From the NCBI GenBank assembly GCA_947500005.1, contig CANMQJ010000008.1, forward strand, positions 124,001 through 188,000: a stretch of 64,000 nt of DNA, written 5' to 3'. Source of the DNA: an uncultured Paracoccaceae bacterium. GTDB lineage: Bacteria > Pseudomonadota > Alphaproteobacteria > Rhodobacterales > Rhodobacteraceae. Under the pieces are notes generated by a model. It was given only the letters and a program-made list of their open reading frames with translations. It did not search any database and had not been told where the DNA came from. The translations under genes were made by a program, and so were the position numbers. Shown here one piece after another: positions 1-8,411 of this stretch (positions within the stretch are counted from its first letter, which is position 1; every line of letters starts with the position of its first letter).

Positions 1-422
1 GAGCGTTCGAGGTGATAGGCGACCTCTTTGGCGGCCTTTGCGGCAATTGCGGCAACGCGCTCGTCCGAGGACGTCATCAGCCGGCCCAGAATGATCGAGT
101 GCCATGCGTCGAAGAGGAACTGTCGCATCAGCGTCTGCCCGAAATCGCCGTTCGGCATCTCGCACAGCAGCACGTTCCGGAAATCCCAGGCGTCACGGAG
201 GAACGCCAGGTCATCGGCGCTCTTGCCCTCGCCCTGGACCTCTCCGGCGAGGCCCAGCCACATCTGCGTCTGCCCGATCAGGTCAAGCGCGGTGTTGGCC
301 AGCGCGATATCCTCTTCCAGAACGGGCGCGTGCCCACACCATTCCGAAACCCGGTGGCCGAGGATCAGGGTGTTGTCCCCCATCCTCAGCAGGAATTGAA
401 AGAAGGCTTCGTCGCGGGTCAT
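1..422 (-). CDS. paaC: Phenylacetyl-CoA epoxidase subunit PaaC, 5' part only
   Basis: The first 140 residues of the structural subunit of the phenylacetyl-CoA 1,2-epoxidase complex; the gene runs off the left edge. The start is the ATG at 422, whose A is shared with the TGA of paaB (TGATG). The N-terminus (MTRDEAFFQFLLRMGDN) and the segment LEEDIALANTALDLIGQ are typical of the four-helix ferritin-like PaaC fold, which pairs with catalytic PaaA. It is the last visible gene of a minus-strand operon, thiolase-paaA-paaB-paaC. The operon presumably continues with paaD/paaE outside the window, which cannot be checked here. Confidence 0.93.
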   Translation of the reverse strand, partial: MTRDEAFFQFLLRMGDNTLILGHRVSEWCGHAPVLEEDIALANTALDLIGQTQMWLGLAGEVQGEGKSADDLAFLRDAWDFRNVLLCEMPNGDFGQTLMRQFLFDAWHSIILGRLMTSSDERVAAIAAKAAKEVAYHLER

Positions 423-757
423 CACATGGCCCCCACTTCGTCGGGAATGTCGAAGAAGGTCGGGTGGCGATAGACCTTGGATTCGGACGGCTCATAGAGC
501 GGGCCCTTGTCGCTGGGCGAGCTGGCAGCGATGTGACGCGCTTCCACTACCCAGATGCTGACGCCCTCGTTGCGGCGGGTATAGACGTCGCGGGCGTTCT
601 TGATCGCCATCTCGGCATCGGGCGCGTGCAGCGAACCGACGTGACGGTGGCTCATCCCGTGCTGGCCACGGATGAAGATTTCCCAGAGCGGCCATTCGTT
701 CTTGGCGCGGGGTTCGTTCTCTACCTGGGGCAGGGTGCCCGGTGTGACGGAACTCAT
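422..757 (-). CDS. paaB: Phenylacetyl-CoA epoxidase subunit PaaB
   Basis: A 111-residue protein of the usual PaaB length. PaaB is a small bridging subunit of the PaaABCE multicomponent oxygenase. The core (NEWPLWEIFIRGQHG, SHRHVGSLHAPDAEMAI, NEGVSIWVVEA) matches the family. A good Shine-Dalgarno (AAGGGAAGAG) precedes the ATG at 757. The stop overlaps the paaC start by one base, so translation is probably coupled. The 111-base gap to paaA holds a GC-rich hairpin at 817-835. Confidence 0.95.
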   Translation of the reverse strand: MSSVTPGTLPQVENEPRAKNEWPLWEIFIRGQHGMSHRHVGSLHAPDAEMAIKNARDVYTRRNEGVSIWVVEARHIAASSPSDKGPLYEPSESKVYRHPTFFDIPDEVGAM

Positions 758-816
758 GTTCTCTTCCCTTTCCTCGGTTCATTGCCCGGCTTGCGAGCAC
801 AGCTATCCTGTCAGCT

Positions 817-835
817 CCGGGCGGTGGCCGCCCGG
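817..835 (-). other. Intercistronic GC-rich hairpin between paaA and paaB
   Basis: A perfect inverted repeat with 8-base arms (CCGGGCGG / CCGCCCGG) around a 3-base loop lies in the paaA-paaB gap. No T-run follows it on the minus strand, so it is unlikely to be an intrinsic terminator. It could protect or process the mRNA and so set the subunit ratio. Confidence 0.4.
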
Positions 836-868
836 TCTGCGCGTTTTTCATGTCGGTCTTGCGCCGGA

Positions 869-1861
869 TTATTCGGCGGCGACTTTCGCTGCCGCCTTCT
901 TGCGGGCATGGGCCAGAAGGCCATCGCGCACCCACTTGCCGTCGTCCCATGCCTTGTTGCGGTCGGCCAGACGGTCCTTGTTGCAGGGACCGTTGCCCTT
1001 GAGCACGTCAAAGAATTCCGACCAGTCGGGCTGCGAGAAATCGTAGTGGCCGCGTTCCTCGTTCCACTTGAGATCCGGGTCGGGGATCGTCAGGCCAAGG
1101 TATTCGGCCTGCGGCACCGTCTGGTCGACAAACTTCTGGCGCAATTCGTCATTGGTGTTGATCTTGATCTTCCACGCCATCGACTGCGCCGAATGGACCG
1201 AGTCCTTGTCCGAGGGACCGAACATCATCAGTGACGGGTACCAGAAGCGGTTGAGCGCATCCTGCGCCATCTTCTTCTGCTCGGGCGTGCCCTCGGCCAT
1301 CTTGCGGATGGCATCGTAACCCTGCCGCTGGTGAAAGCTCTCTTCCTTGCAGATGCGGATCATCGCGCGGGAATAGGGACCATAGGAGGTCCGCTGAAGC
1401 GGCACCTGGTTCATGATCGCCGCGCCATCGACCAGCCAGCCCACAGCGCCGATATCGGCCCAGTTGAGCGTGGGATAGTTGAAGATCGAGGAGTATTTCA
1501 TCCGCCCGTCGAGCAGCATCTCGGTCAACTCGTCGCGGCTGACGCCAAGCGTCTCGGCGGCGCAGTAAAGGTAGAGGCCGTGGCCTGCCTCGTCCTGCAC
1601 CTTGGCCAGCAGGATCGCCTTGCGCTCCAGCGTGGGGGCGCGGGTGATCCAGTTCCCTTCGGGCAGCTGTCCGACGATTTCCGAATGCGCATGCTGGCCG
1701 ATCTGGCGGATCAGCGTCGCGCGGTAATCCTCGGGCATCCAGTCCTTGGGCTCGATCTTGATGTCGTTATCGACCTTGTCCTGAAAGGCGCGTTCCTGCT
1801 CGGACATTTCCTCGCGGGATTTCACGCCGGTTCCGGCGGACTTGACCATCTGTGCATACAT
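869..1861 (-). CDS. paaA: Phenylacetyl-CoA epoxidase catalytic subunit PaaA
   Basis: A 330-residue diiron monooxygenase subunit that converts phenylacetyl-CoA to its ring 1,2-epoxide, the committing step of aerobic phenylacetate catabolism. Diiron-ligand motifs of the ferritin-like fold are visible: an E-x-x-H type element in KVQDEAGHG and a second in [11 protein letters not shown]. Length and the ending [13 protein letters not shown] agree with the family. The ATG at 1861 follows a strong GGGAGGAG site. It starts 15 bases after the thiolase stop, so the two are co-transcribed. Phenylacetate-CoA ligase and the ring-opening hydrolase are not in the window. Confidence 0.96.
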   Translation of the reverse strand: MYAQMVKSAGTGVKSREEMSEQERAFQDKVDNDIKIEPKDWMPEDYRATLIRQIGQHAHSEIVGQLPEGNWITRAPTLERKAILLAKVQDEAGHGLYLYCAAETLGVSRDELTEMLLDGRMKYSSIFNYPTLNWADIGAVGWLVDGAAIMNQVPLQRTSYGPYSRAMIRICKEESFHQRQGYDAIRKMAEGTPEQKKMAQDALNRFWYPSLMMFGPSDKDSVHSAQSMAWKIKINTNDELRQKFVDQTVPQAEYLGLTIPDPDLKWNEERGHYDFSQPDWSEFFDVLKGNGPCNKDRLADRNKAWDDGKWVRDGLLAHARKKAAAKVAAE

Positions 1862-1876
1862 TCGGGCTCTCCTCCC

Positions 1877-3079
1877 TTATACGCGTTCCAGGATCAGGGC
1901 GGCGCCCTGACCAACTCCGACGCACATGGTGCAAAGCGCATAGCGCCCACCTGCGCGTTTCAACTGATAGGCGGCGGTCATCACCAACCGCGCCCCCGAC
2001 ATGCCCAGCGGATGGCCGATCGCGATTGCGCCCCCGTTGGGATTAACATGGGGTGCATCATCGGCCACGCCAAGCTCTCTCAGGGTCGCAAGGCCCTGGC
2101 TGGCGAAGGCTTCGTTCAACTCTATCACATCCATCTGGTCGATGGTGAGTCCCGCGCGTTCCAATGCCTTGCGGCTGGCGGGAACCGGCCCGATGCCCAT
2201 CACGCGCGGTGCGACGCCCGCGACGGACATGCCCACGATGCGAGCCATGGGGGTCAGCCCGTTCTTCTGCGCCGCGACCTCGTTGGCGATGAGAAGGGCC
2301 GCGGCCCCGTCATTCACGCCCGAGGCATTGCCTGCGGTCACGCTCTTGTCGGGTCCGTTGACGCCCTTGAGGCCGGAAAGTTTCTCGGCGCTGGTGCCGG
2401 GACGGGGATGCTCGTCGGTGTCAACGACCAGCGGGTCGCCCTTGCGCTGCGGGATGTATACCGGGGTGATCTCTTCCTTGAAGACCCCGGCTTCATGCGC
2501 GGCGGCCCAGCGAGCTTGGCTGCGCGCGGCAAAGGCGTCCTGATCCTCGCGCGAGACGTTGTAATCCTCGGCCACGTTGTCGGCGGTCTGCGGCATCGAG
2601 TCGATGCCGTACATCTCTTTCATTTTCGGATTGACGAAGCGCCAGCCGATGGTCGTGTCATAGACCGCGTTGGAGCGGGAAAAGGCGCTGGTCGCCTTGG
2701 GCATGACGAAAGGCGCGCGGCTCATGCTTTCGACGCCGCCGGCGATGGCGATGTCGTAGTCACCCGCCTTGATCGCGCGCGAGGCCATGCCGACCGCGTC
2801 CATGCCGCTGGCGCAAAGGCGGTTGATCGTGGTGCCCGGCACCTCGATCGGCAGCCCGGCCAGCAACGCTGCCATGCGAGCCACGTTGCGATTGCTTTCG
2901 CCTGCCTGGTTGGCATCGCCATAAATCACGTCGTCGAGGCTGGCCCAGTCCACGCCCGGGTTCCGTTCGACCAACGCGGCGATCGGGATCGCGGCCAGAT
3001 CGTCGGTGCGCACCTGGCTGAGCGCGCCGCCATAGCGGCCGATCGGTGTGCGGATGCCGTCGCAGATGAATGCGTCCAT
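1877..3079 (-). CDS. paaJ: 3-oxoadipyl-CoA thiolase (beta-ketoadipyl-CoA thiolase)
   Basis: A 400-residue thiolase that probably cleaves 3-oxoadipyl-CoA to succinyl-CoA and acetyl-CoA, the last step of the phenylacetate and beta-ketoadipate routes. All catalytic elements are present: acyl-binding Cys89 in INRLCASG, the NEAFA motif, GHPLG and the C-terminal CMCVGVGQG cysteine. The beginning (MDAFICDGIRTPIGRYGGAL) is typical of the PcaF/PaaJ group rather than of acetyl-CoA acetyltransferases. It is the first visible gene of the paa operon, so paaJ fits the context; pcaF is the alternative name. A GGAAGGGAG site lies upstream of the ATG. Confidence 0.92.
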   Translation of the reverse strand: MDAFICDGIRTPIGRYGGALSQVRTDDLAAIPIAALVERNPGVDWASLDDVIYGDANQAGESNRNVARMAALLAGLPIEVPGTTINRLCASGMDAVGMASRAIKAGDYDIAIAGGVESMSRAPFVMPKATSAFSRSNAVYDTTIGWRFVNPKMKEMYGIDSMPQTADNVAEDYNVSREDQDAFAARSQARWAAAHEAGVFKEEITPVYIPQRKGDPLVVDTDEHPRPGTSAEKLSGLKGVNGPDKSVTAGNASGVNDGAAALLIANEVAAQKNGLTPMARIVGMSVAGVAPRVMGIGPVPASRKALERAGLTIDQMDVIELNEAFASQGLATLRELGVADDAPHVNPNGGAIAIGHPLGMSGARLVMTAAYQLKRAGGRYALCTMCVGVGQGAALILERV

Positions 3080-3288
3080 GCGTGAAAAACTCCCTTCCTT
3101 CGGTCCCGATTAGGTGACCGGATGGTCGGGTAATAGGCGCAAAAGTGATTCGCGGCAAGAGAAATGTAACGAGTTTTGGTGATGCGGCTGATTTCGGTAA
3201 CGTATCCCACGGCTCCCACCCCCTAGGATCACGGATCAGCGTTACGGCCCTGCCTGAAACCATGTTCCATGGTGCCAGTACAAGAAAC

Positions 3289-3313
3289 GCGGCACAAGAA
3301 CCTCTTGTGCCGC
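3289..3313 (-). terminator. Probable rho-independent terminator of the DUF1127 gene
   Basis: A perfect 11-base-pair stem (GCGGCACAAGA / TCTTGTGCCGC) with a 3-base loop. Read on the minus strand it is followed by GTTTCTTGT, a modest U-rich tail. It lies 52 bases after the DUF1127 stop. The rest of the 3080-3365 gap contains no gene and should carry the promoter of the paa operon; an additional ACCATG/CATGGT dyad lies at 3259-3273. Confidence 0.7.
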
Positions 3314-3365
3314 GCGAATTGTTTGATTGTCTATGCCGGGTGGGCGGTCCGCGGCCGTGGGCCGG

Positions 3366-3584
3366 TCAGATCAGGCTGCCCATCACGTGACGGATGATGT
3401 CCTGGCGGGCGAGGCCAAGCTTGGCCAGTTCCCGATCGCTCAGCGCCGAAAGCGCTTCGATCCGGCGGACCTTTTCGTTGGCTTCGCCCATGCGGATGAG
3501 GGCTTCCCAGAGGCCGCCGAAAATGTCGGCGAAGAAGCGTGCGAAACCTGCGGCGAGGGTGGTATTGGTCGATGCGTGGGCCAT
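3366..3584 (-). CDS. DUF1127 domain small basic protein
   Basis: A 72-residue protein whose C-terminal half (RRIEALSALSDRELAKLG, then ARQDIIRHV) is the DUF1127 signature found in many alphaproteobacterial small proteins. Related short DUF1127 proteins have been linked to RNA-related, stress and phosphate or carbon adaptation roles in other alphaproteobacteria, but no function can be assigned here. It is monocistronic, with its own upstream region (dyad at 3625-3640) and a terminator at 3289-3313. Confidence 0.88.
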   Translation of the reverse strand: MAHASTNTTLAAGFARFFADIFGGLWEALIRMGEANEKVRRIEALSALSDRELAKLGLARQDIIRHVMGSLI

Positions 3585-3624
3585 GGGATTGTCTCCAATC
3601 GGAAATTCGTTTGGTGACTATTTA

Positions 3625-3640
3625 TGCTGCAGGTGCAGCA
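3625..3640. promoter_or_regulatory. Inverted repeat upstream of the DUF1127 gene
   Basis: TGCTGCA-GG-TGCAGCA, a perfect 7-base dyad in the AT-richer part of the leader, 41 bases before the DUF1127 start. Its position suggests an operator or a 5' UTR hairpin. No cognate regulator is evident. Confidence 0.35.
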
Positions 3641-3715
3641 TTCACCAGTGCCGCAGGCGAATAGCTGCCGTGCACGTCATGCAAATCTGCGAAACGGATG
3701 CTTGTTTCGTGCTGT

Positions 3716-4198
3716 CTAATCGACCCACAGCCCGTGGGCGCGATGCCAGTCCTCGATCGAGCGTTCGGGATAGCGGGCAAAACTTTCATCGCCCGCGCGG
3801 ATATTCGCAACCACCCACGGCGCCTTGTAATCCAGCATGATGTGACAGATCGAGGGAGGCGTGGGCAGGGCGGTATCGACGGATGACGCGAAGGGATGGA
3901 CGAGGTCCGGCCAGGTCGGATCGAAATTCCACAGCATCGACCCGCACCGTGCGCAGAAAGACCGCCTTGCCGGGCTTGGCGCGCCGCTGTCGTCGATAAT
4001 GCCGGTCTCGGACAGAAGCTCGCGGCCTTCGACCTTCAGCGTCTCGGCCAGGCCCATGATGTTGACGGCATAACCTCCGCCGCCCGCCGTCTTCCGGCAG
4101 GCATTGCAGTAGCAACGCATGTAGGGATGTGGCGTGTGGCTTTGCAGGCTGTAACGGACAGCCCCGCAGTTGCAGGAACCCTCGAGCGTCAGCGGCAA
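3716..4198 (-). CDS. GFA-family (CENP-V/glutathione-dependent formaldehyde-activating-like) zinc protein
   Basis: A 160-residue protein of the GFA fold. Zinc-binding cysteines are visible in the order CNCGAV, MRCYCNACRKT and FCARCGSMLW. I chose the TTG start at 4198, just one base after the upstream stop (TGA-G-TTG) with GGAGGAG at good spacing. The longer in-frame reading from 4255 would overlap the upstream gene by 56 bases and adds an unlike basic tail. Members are mostly of unknown activity; a few adduct glutathione and formaldehyde. Its operon with an AhpD-like protein and a cyclase suggests handling of a reactive carbonyl or thiol intermediate, which is inference. Confidence 0.85.
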   Translation of the reverse strand: MPLTLEGSCNCGAVRYSLQSHTPHPYMRCYCNACRKTAGGGGYAVNIMGLAETLKVEGRELLSETGIIDDSGAPSPARRSFCARCGSMLWNFDPTWPDLVHPFASSVDTALPTPPSICHIMLDYKAPWVVANIRAGDESFARYPERSIEDWHRAHGLWVD

Positions 4199-4199
4199 C

Positions 4200-4598
4200 T
4201 CACTCCTCCCGGAACGCGTCGTCCACCGGCACCTGAAGCGCCGAGACGACGGCATTGGTCTGATTCGCCATGCCGATCACGGCGAGAAGTTCGCCATACA
4301 TCTCCTCGGTCATTCCCTTGGCGCGCGCGGCGGCGGTATGTGAGTGGATGCAATATTCACAGCCATTGCTGGCCGAGACGGCGACATAGATCATCTCCTT
4401 GACCAGCGGATCAAGCGCGCCGGGGGCCATCACGACCTTGAGCCGTTCCCATGTCGCCTTCAGCAGGGCCGGGTCATGAGCGAGCGCACGCCAGAAATTG
4501 TTGATGAAATCGGTACCCCGTACCGCACGAATATCCTCGAAGACGGCCAGCGCCTCGGCGCTGACCTCCTCGTCCGACAAGAGCCTGACGGTTGCCAT
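4200..4598 (-). CDS. Carboxymuconolactone decarboxylase / AhpD-like protein
   Basis: A 132-residue all-helical protein of the CMD/AhpD family. The redox motif is visible as GCEYCIHSH (CxxCxxxH), as in alkylhydroperoxidase-type members rather than true carboxymuconolactone decarboxylases, which lack the Cys pair. The ATG at 4598 was chosen because the longer frame from 4661 would run into the upstream cyclase gene. The spacing is 4 bases to the cyclase stop and one base to the downstream TTG start, so the three genes form a tight operon. Confidence 0.88.
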   Translation of the reverse strand: MATVRLLSDEEVSAEALAVFEDIRAVRGTDFINNFWRALAHDPALLKATWERLKVVMAPGALDPLVKEMIYVAVSASNGCEYCIHSHTAAARAKGMTEEMYGELLAVIGMANQTNAVVSALQVPVDDAFREE

Positions 4599-4602
4599 TG
4601 AC

Positions 4603-5424
4603 TCAGACCATCGCGAAGATGCGTGCAGGCCCGCCCGAACCGCCGCGATGCGCCGGTGCACCTACGATCAGGGTTGCGCCGCTGGCGGGTACCTTGTCGA
4701 GATTGGCAAGGCATTCGATCCCGTAGCGATTGGTGGGCAGCCACGCATAATGCGCTGCGAAATCCGCCGAGGGACCGTGATCGAGCGAGAGCGTGTCCAC
4801 CGCGATCGCGACAGCGCCCGTTTCCTCGATCAGCATCTGTGCGGCTTCGACGTGAAAGCCCGGGAAGTGCATCGTGCCATCGCCATCGGCGTTGCGGAAT
4901 TCGTCGCTGCCGGTCTTGGCCCCCCAGCCCGAATGCATGGCCACGCAGGCGCCATCCGGGATCTCGCCATTGGCAGAGATCCATGCCTTGAGGTCGTCGG
5001 GCGTCACCTGGGCATCCGGGTCGTTAGCGGCCTTTTCATGGATGTGAACCACGCAGAGCGGACAGACGAGGTTCGAGACCGGGATCTCGTCGACTGACTG
5101 CCCGTCGGCCGAGAAATGCAGCGGCGCGTCGACATGGGTGCCGGTATGCTCGTTGATGGTCATGTTGAACAGGTTGAAGCCGTGTTCCTTGAAGTTGAAG
5201 GCCTGCTCGGCACTGAAGCCCGGCGCGCCGAAATAGGTCGGGAAGTCGCCGTCATAGATGTGGGTCATGTCCACGACGCCGCCATGGCCGGCGGCCAGCG
5301 CCGGCGGTGCGGCAACCGTCTGGCCCAGGACCGCGCCTGCGGCCACGGCCGCGCCGCCGTTGAAGAAGGAGCGCCGCGACAGCATTCTGTCCTTCACGGC
5401 GTTCATCACGCAGATGTCACACAT
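4603..5424 (-). CDS. Tat-signal cyclase-family (kynurenine formamidase-like) hydrolase
   Basis: A 273-residue protein. The N-terminus has a twin-arginine motif (SRRSFFNGG) followed by an alanine-rich hydrophobic stretch ending near ALAAG, so it is probably exported folded. The mature part is a cyclase/formamidase fold with the metal motif HTGTHVDAPLHF and a later acidic-His pair (DTLSLDHG). Relatives hydrolyse formylkynurenine, lactams or cyclic amides. The ATG at 5424 follows a GGGAGACAAGGAA site; a longer frame begins at 5475. Export of such an enzyme points to a periplasmic substrate. A divergent GntR regulator begins 161 bases upstream. Confidence 0.85.
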   Translation of the reverse strand: MCDICVMNAVKDRMLSRRSFFNGGAAVAAGAVLGQTVAAPPALAAGHGGVVDMTHIYDGDFPTYFGAPGFSAEQAFNFKEHGFNLFNMTINEHTGTHVDAPLHFSADGQSVDEIPVSNLVCPLCVVHIHEKAANDPDAQVTPDDLKAWISANGEIPDGACVAMHSGWGAKTGSDEFRNADGDGTMHFPGFHVEAAQMLIEETGAVAIAVDTLSLDHGPSADFAAHYAWLPTNRYGIECLANLDKVPASGATLIVGAPAHRGGSGGPARIFAMV

Positions 5425-5585
5425 TTCCTTGTCTCCCTGTTGGTTGTCCGCTCGACTCGGGGTTTCGGTCCTCATGCCTGCCGTACCAGGAGCCTAGCAC
5501 GGAAGATCGGCATTGCGTCCAGCGTCGCGATTGTGCGGCGGCACGGCCCTGCCTAATGTCGTATCGGGACGCAACGGGGTGCTGA

Positions 5586-6236
5586 ATGGCAGGGCAGACG
5601 GAACAGGTTCTTTCGGGGGTTCTTGAGGATATCGACCACGGGCGGCTGAGTCCGGGGGACCTGATGGAAGAGGCCGCCCTGATGGAGCGGCACGGCGTGT
5701 CGCGCACCCCGGTGCGAGAGGCGTTCATCCAGCTGGAGACGCTGGGCCTGATCCGCCGCCTGCCGCGCAAGGGGGCCATGGTCTTCAAGCCAACGCTCGA
5801 GGAATTCCTGGCGATCCTCGAGGTCCATGCCAAGCTGGAAGGGCAGGCGGCGGGCCTGGCGGCGCGGCGGATGTCGGTTGCGCAAGCGCGGGAACTGGAG
5901 GAGGTCGTCACGGCCTGCGAAGCGCATGCGGCCGGGAAGGGGGACGGCGATCCCTATGGGTATTATCGTCTGAATCTCGCCTTTCACGAGGCTGTCGCGC
6001 TGGGATCCGGCAACCCCTACCTGGTCGAGATGATCAAGACACATGCCCGCAAGCTGCTGGCCTATTACCGGGCGCGGTACCGTTTTCCCGGTTCCATCCC
6101 CGCCTCGGCGCGCGAGCATCGGGAACTGGCGACCCTGATCCTCGATCACAAGCGTGACGAGGCCGAGGCGCGCATGGCGGCTCATGTCCAGTTCGACCAG
6201 GTCACGGTTATGGACCTGCTGGCGGCGCTGGGATAG
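5586..6236 (+). CDS. GntR-family (FCD domain) transcriptional regulator
   Basis: A 216-residue regulator with an N-terminal winged helix (LMERHGVSRTPVREAFIQLETLG, roughly residues 30-56) followed by the all-helical FCD ligand-binding domain, including the metal-site-type histidines (LNLAFHEAV, SAREHRELA). FCD regulators usually respond to carboxylates or sugar acids. It is divergent from the cyclase operon and convergent with the amidotransferase, so it most likely controls 5424-3716 and possibly the P450 module. The 5425-5585 gap presumably holds its operator; I could not single one out. Confidence 0.93.
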   Translation: MAGQTEQVLSGVLEDIDHGRLSPGDLMEEAALMERHGVSRTPVREAFIQLETLGLIRRLPRKGAMVFKPTLEEFLAILEVHAKLEGQAAGLAARRMSVAQARELEEVVTACEAHAAGKGDGDPYGYYRLNLAFHEAVALGSGNPYLVEMIKTHARKLLAYYRARYRFPGSIPASAREHRELATLILDHKRDEAEARMAAHVQFDQVTVMDLLAALG

Positions 6237-6286
6237 CGGGGAGGCTCCCGCACCCTCCCGCCGCATCTGCGATGCGACACTCGGTG

Positions 6287-6328
6287 TTGGGCCCGGCAGC
6301 GCGCGTGCCGCGCGCTGCGGTTGCGCCT
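6287..6328 (+). repeat. REP-like palindromic repeat, copy A
   Basis: A 42-base unit between two convergent genes. It contains a 10-base-pair perfect stem (GCAGCGCGCG / CGCGCGCTGC) with a 3-base loop. An inverted copy at 36654-36695 differs at only two positions. Both copies abut the stop codons of convergent genes, so bidirectional termination or mRNA 3'-end protection is plausible. Confidence 0.8.
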
Positions 6329-7040
6329 AACCGTCGGTTGCCTGCTCGAAGAAGCGGGCGATGGTTTCGGCAAAGATGTCCATGTCGGATCGTTCCGAGA
6401 GCGAGGCCACCGCGCGGGCATGAACCTCGGGGCCCATTGCATCTGCCAGTTCCTCGGTCAGCGCTGTGATGAAGTCATGCGTCATCTCGGGGTGGTGCTG
6501 GGTCGTGTAGACAGAATTTCCGACGACGAAGCCGGCCGCCGGGCAATCCTCGGATCTGGCAACGGCCTGAGCACCCCCGGGCAGGGCGGTGACCTGCTCG
6601 GTATGGCTGCCGTAGAGTTTCACCTCCTCCGGCAGGGCCGTGGCCCAGGGCGGTCGCGCCAGCATCCGGCTGCGGGTGAGGCCATGCACCCAGCCGTCGG
6701 GATTCCGGCCGACCTTGCCGCCAAGGGCCAGCGCGATGGCCTGGTGGCCGAAACAGGCGCCGAAGAGGGGCAGGCCCGCGGCATGCATTTCGCGGATGAG
6801 GTCCATCAGGCGCGCGATCCACGGCGCATCGCCCAACACGGAGGCCGGGCTGCCGGTAATCATCGCGCCGTCGAGACCGTCGAGGGTTTCCGGGAAGACG
6901 CCATCCTTCACCGAGTAGATCACCGTTGTCCAATCCGGCCGCACCCGCTGGATGAGATCGGTGAATTTCTGACCGTCCTTGGGGTGGCGCTGGGCGAAGG
7001 GGCTTTCGTCTGTATTGGTCATCAGGATTGCCAAGCGCAT
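6327..7040 (-). CDS. Class I glutamine amidotransferase-like protein
   Basis: A 237-residue type-1 GATase domain protein. The nucleophile elbow FGACFGHQ (Cys96) and the HHPEM histidine/glutamate pair are intact, so it should cleave a glutamine-type amide. No synthetase domain is fused. It resembles stand-alone GuaA-like GATases and the gamma-glutamyl hydrolase group (PuuD type) in role. The start is the ATG at 7040 (MRLAILMTN); an in-frame ATG at 7094 adds 18 unlike residues. It is divergent from the P450 gene across 83 AT-rich bases, which suggests shared control with the P450, GS-like and ferredoxin genes. Confidence 0.88.
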   Translation of the reverse strand: MRLAILMTNTDESPFAQRHPKDGQKFTDLIQRVRPDWTTVIYSVKDGVFPETLDGLDGAMITGSPASVLGDAPWIARLMDLIREMHAAGLPLFGACFGHQAIALALGGKVGRNPDGWVHGLTRSRMLARPPWATALPEEVKLYGSHTEQVTALPGGAQAVARSEDCPAAGFVVGNSVYTTQHHPEMTHDFITALTEELADAMGPEVHARAVASLSERSDMDIFAETIARFFEQATDG

Positions 7041-7123
7041 GATCTTCACCGAAACTTTAGCGTTTACATATTTAAGGCGTCGTTTAATATACACATGTTA
7101 AGCGAAGGTGGGAAGGGAAAAAC

Positions 7124-8383
7124 ATGACGGTCTGGACGCCCGGCGATGATGGATATGCGGATCTGACGAGTCACGACGCATTCGCGAACGGGGTGCCCCA
7201 CAACACCTTTTCCCGGCTGCGCTGCGAGGATCCGCTGCACTGGACCGAGTATGCCGATGGGCAGGATTTCTGGTCGGTCACCCGCCATGCCGATATTGCC
7301 GAGATGAACAAGAACACTGCCGTCTTCTCCTCGGCTCGGGGCATTAGGATGGAGGATCAGAGCTATGAGGAATACCTGGCCCGCCGTACCTTTCAGGAGA
7401 CCGATCCGCCGGAGCACAGCCAGACCCGGATGAAGCTGATGAAGGCCTTCTCGCGCACCACAATGGCGCAATACGAGGAGGATATCCGGCAGATCTGTGT
7501 CGATATCCTCGACGACGTGCTGGAAAAGGGGACCTTCGACGCCACCAAGGAGATCGCGCGGCAATTGCCCATGCGGATGCTGGGCCGGATCGTGGGCCTG
7601 CCCGACGAGGATCTGCCCTGGCTGGTGGAAAAGGGCGATGCGCTGATCGCGAACACGGATCCCGACTTCACGACCCATGTGCTCGACAAGCTGGACACGG
7701 ACGAGTTCCGGATGATGCCGTTCAACTCGCCCGCAGGGGCCGAATTGTACGCGTATGCCAAGGAGTTGATGGAGAAGAAGGAGAAGGCCGGCGATACCTC
7801 GGGCATCCTGAACATGATCCTGCAACCGGCCAAGGACGGATCGGTCATTACCGATACCGAATTCCGGAATTTCTTCTGTCTCGTCGTTGCGGCGGGCAAT
7901 GACACGACGCGCTATTCCATTGCGGCCGGCATTCAGGCGATGTGCCACCAGCCGGAACTTCTGGGACAGATGCAAGAGGGTGGCGATATCTGGGACACCG
8001 CGCCTGACGAGATCATCCGCTGGGCCACGCCCGCGATCTATTTCCGCCGCACGGCGACGCAGGATCACGAGATGCATGGCAAGACGATCCGCGCGGGCGA
8101 CAAGGTGCTCTATTGGTTCGCATCGGCAAATCGCGACGAGGACGTGTTCGACGACCCGTTCCGAGTGAACCTGGCGCGTAGCCCGAACCGGCATCTTTCC
8201 TTTGGCCAGGGTGGCCCGCATGTTTGTCTGGGCATGTGGCTGGCACGGCTGGAGGTCAGGGTTCTGTTCCAGGAACTTGCCAAAAGAATAAGCGCGATAG
8301 AACCTGCCGGTCCGCACAGGTTCCTGCGGTCGAATTTCGTTGGCGGGATCAAGGAATTGCCGGTTACGGTGCGCATGGCCTGA
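7124..8383 (+). CDS. Cytochrome P450 monooxygenase
   Basis: A 419-residue soluble bacterial P450. The I-helix oxygen-activation motif AGNDTT is at 257-262, the ExxR pair at 296-299 (EIIR) and the heme loop FGQGGPHVCLG ends with the ligand Cys368. The ETDPPEHSQTR segment before helix C is typical of class I enzymes fed by a [2Fe-2S] ferredoxin, and such a ferredoxin lies two genes downstream. No ferredoxin reductase is in the window, so that partner must be supplied elsewhere. A GGGAAGGGA site precedes the ATG. With a GS-like ligase between P450 and ferredoxin, an N-containing substrate is more likely than a terpene or steroid. Confidence 0.95.
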   Translation: MTVWTPGDDGYADLTSHDAFANGVPHNTFSRLRCEDPLHWTEYADGQDFWSVTRHADIAEMNKNTAVFSSARGIRMEDQSYEEYLARRTFQETDPPEHSQTRMKLMKAFSRTTMAQYEEDIRQICVDILDDVLEKGTFDATKEIARQLPMRMLGRIVGLPDEDLPWLVEKGDALIANTDPDFTTHVLDKLDTDEFRMMPFNSPAGAELYAYAKELMEKKEKAGDTSGILNMILQPAKDGSVITDTEFRNFFCLVVAAGNDTTRYSIAAGIQAMCHQPELLGQMQEGGDIWDTAPDEIIRWATPAIYFRRTATQDHEMHGKTIRAGDKVLYWFASANRDEDVFDDPFRVNLARSPNRHLSFGQGGPHVCLGMWLARLEVRVLFQELAKRISAIEPAGPHRFLRSNFVGGIKELPVTVRMA

Positions 8384-8411
8384 AACAGGCGGCAGGGGAG
8401 GACGACGGACC

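Noticed and set aside
1331..3085. 584-codon plus-strand open frame opposite paaA and the thiolase
   Set aside because: It crosses two well-conserved minus-strand genes and has shadow-like composition.
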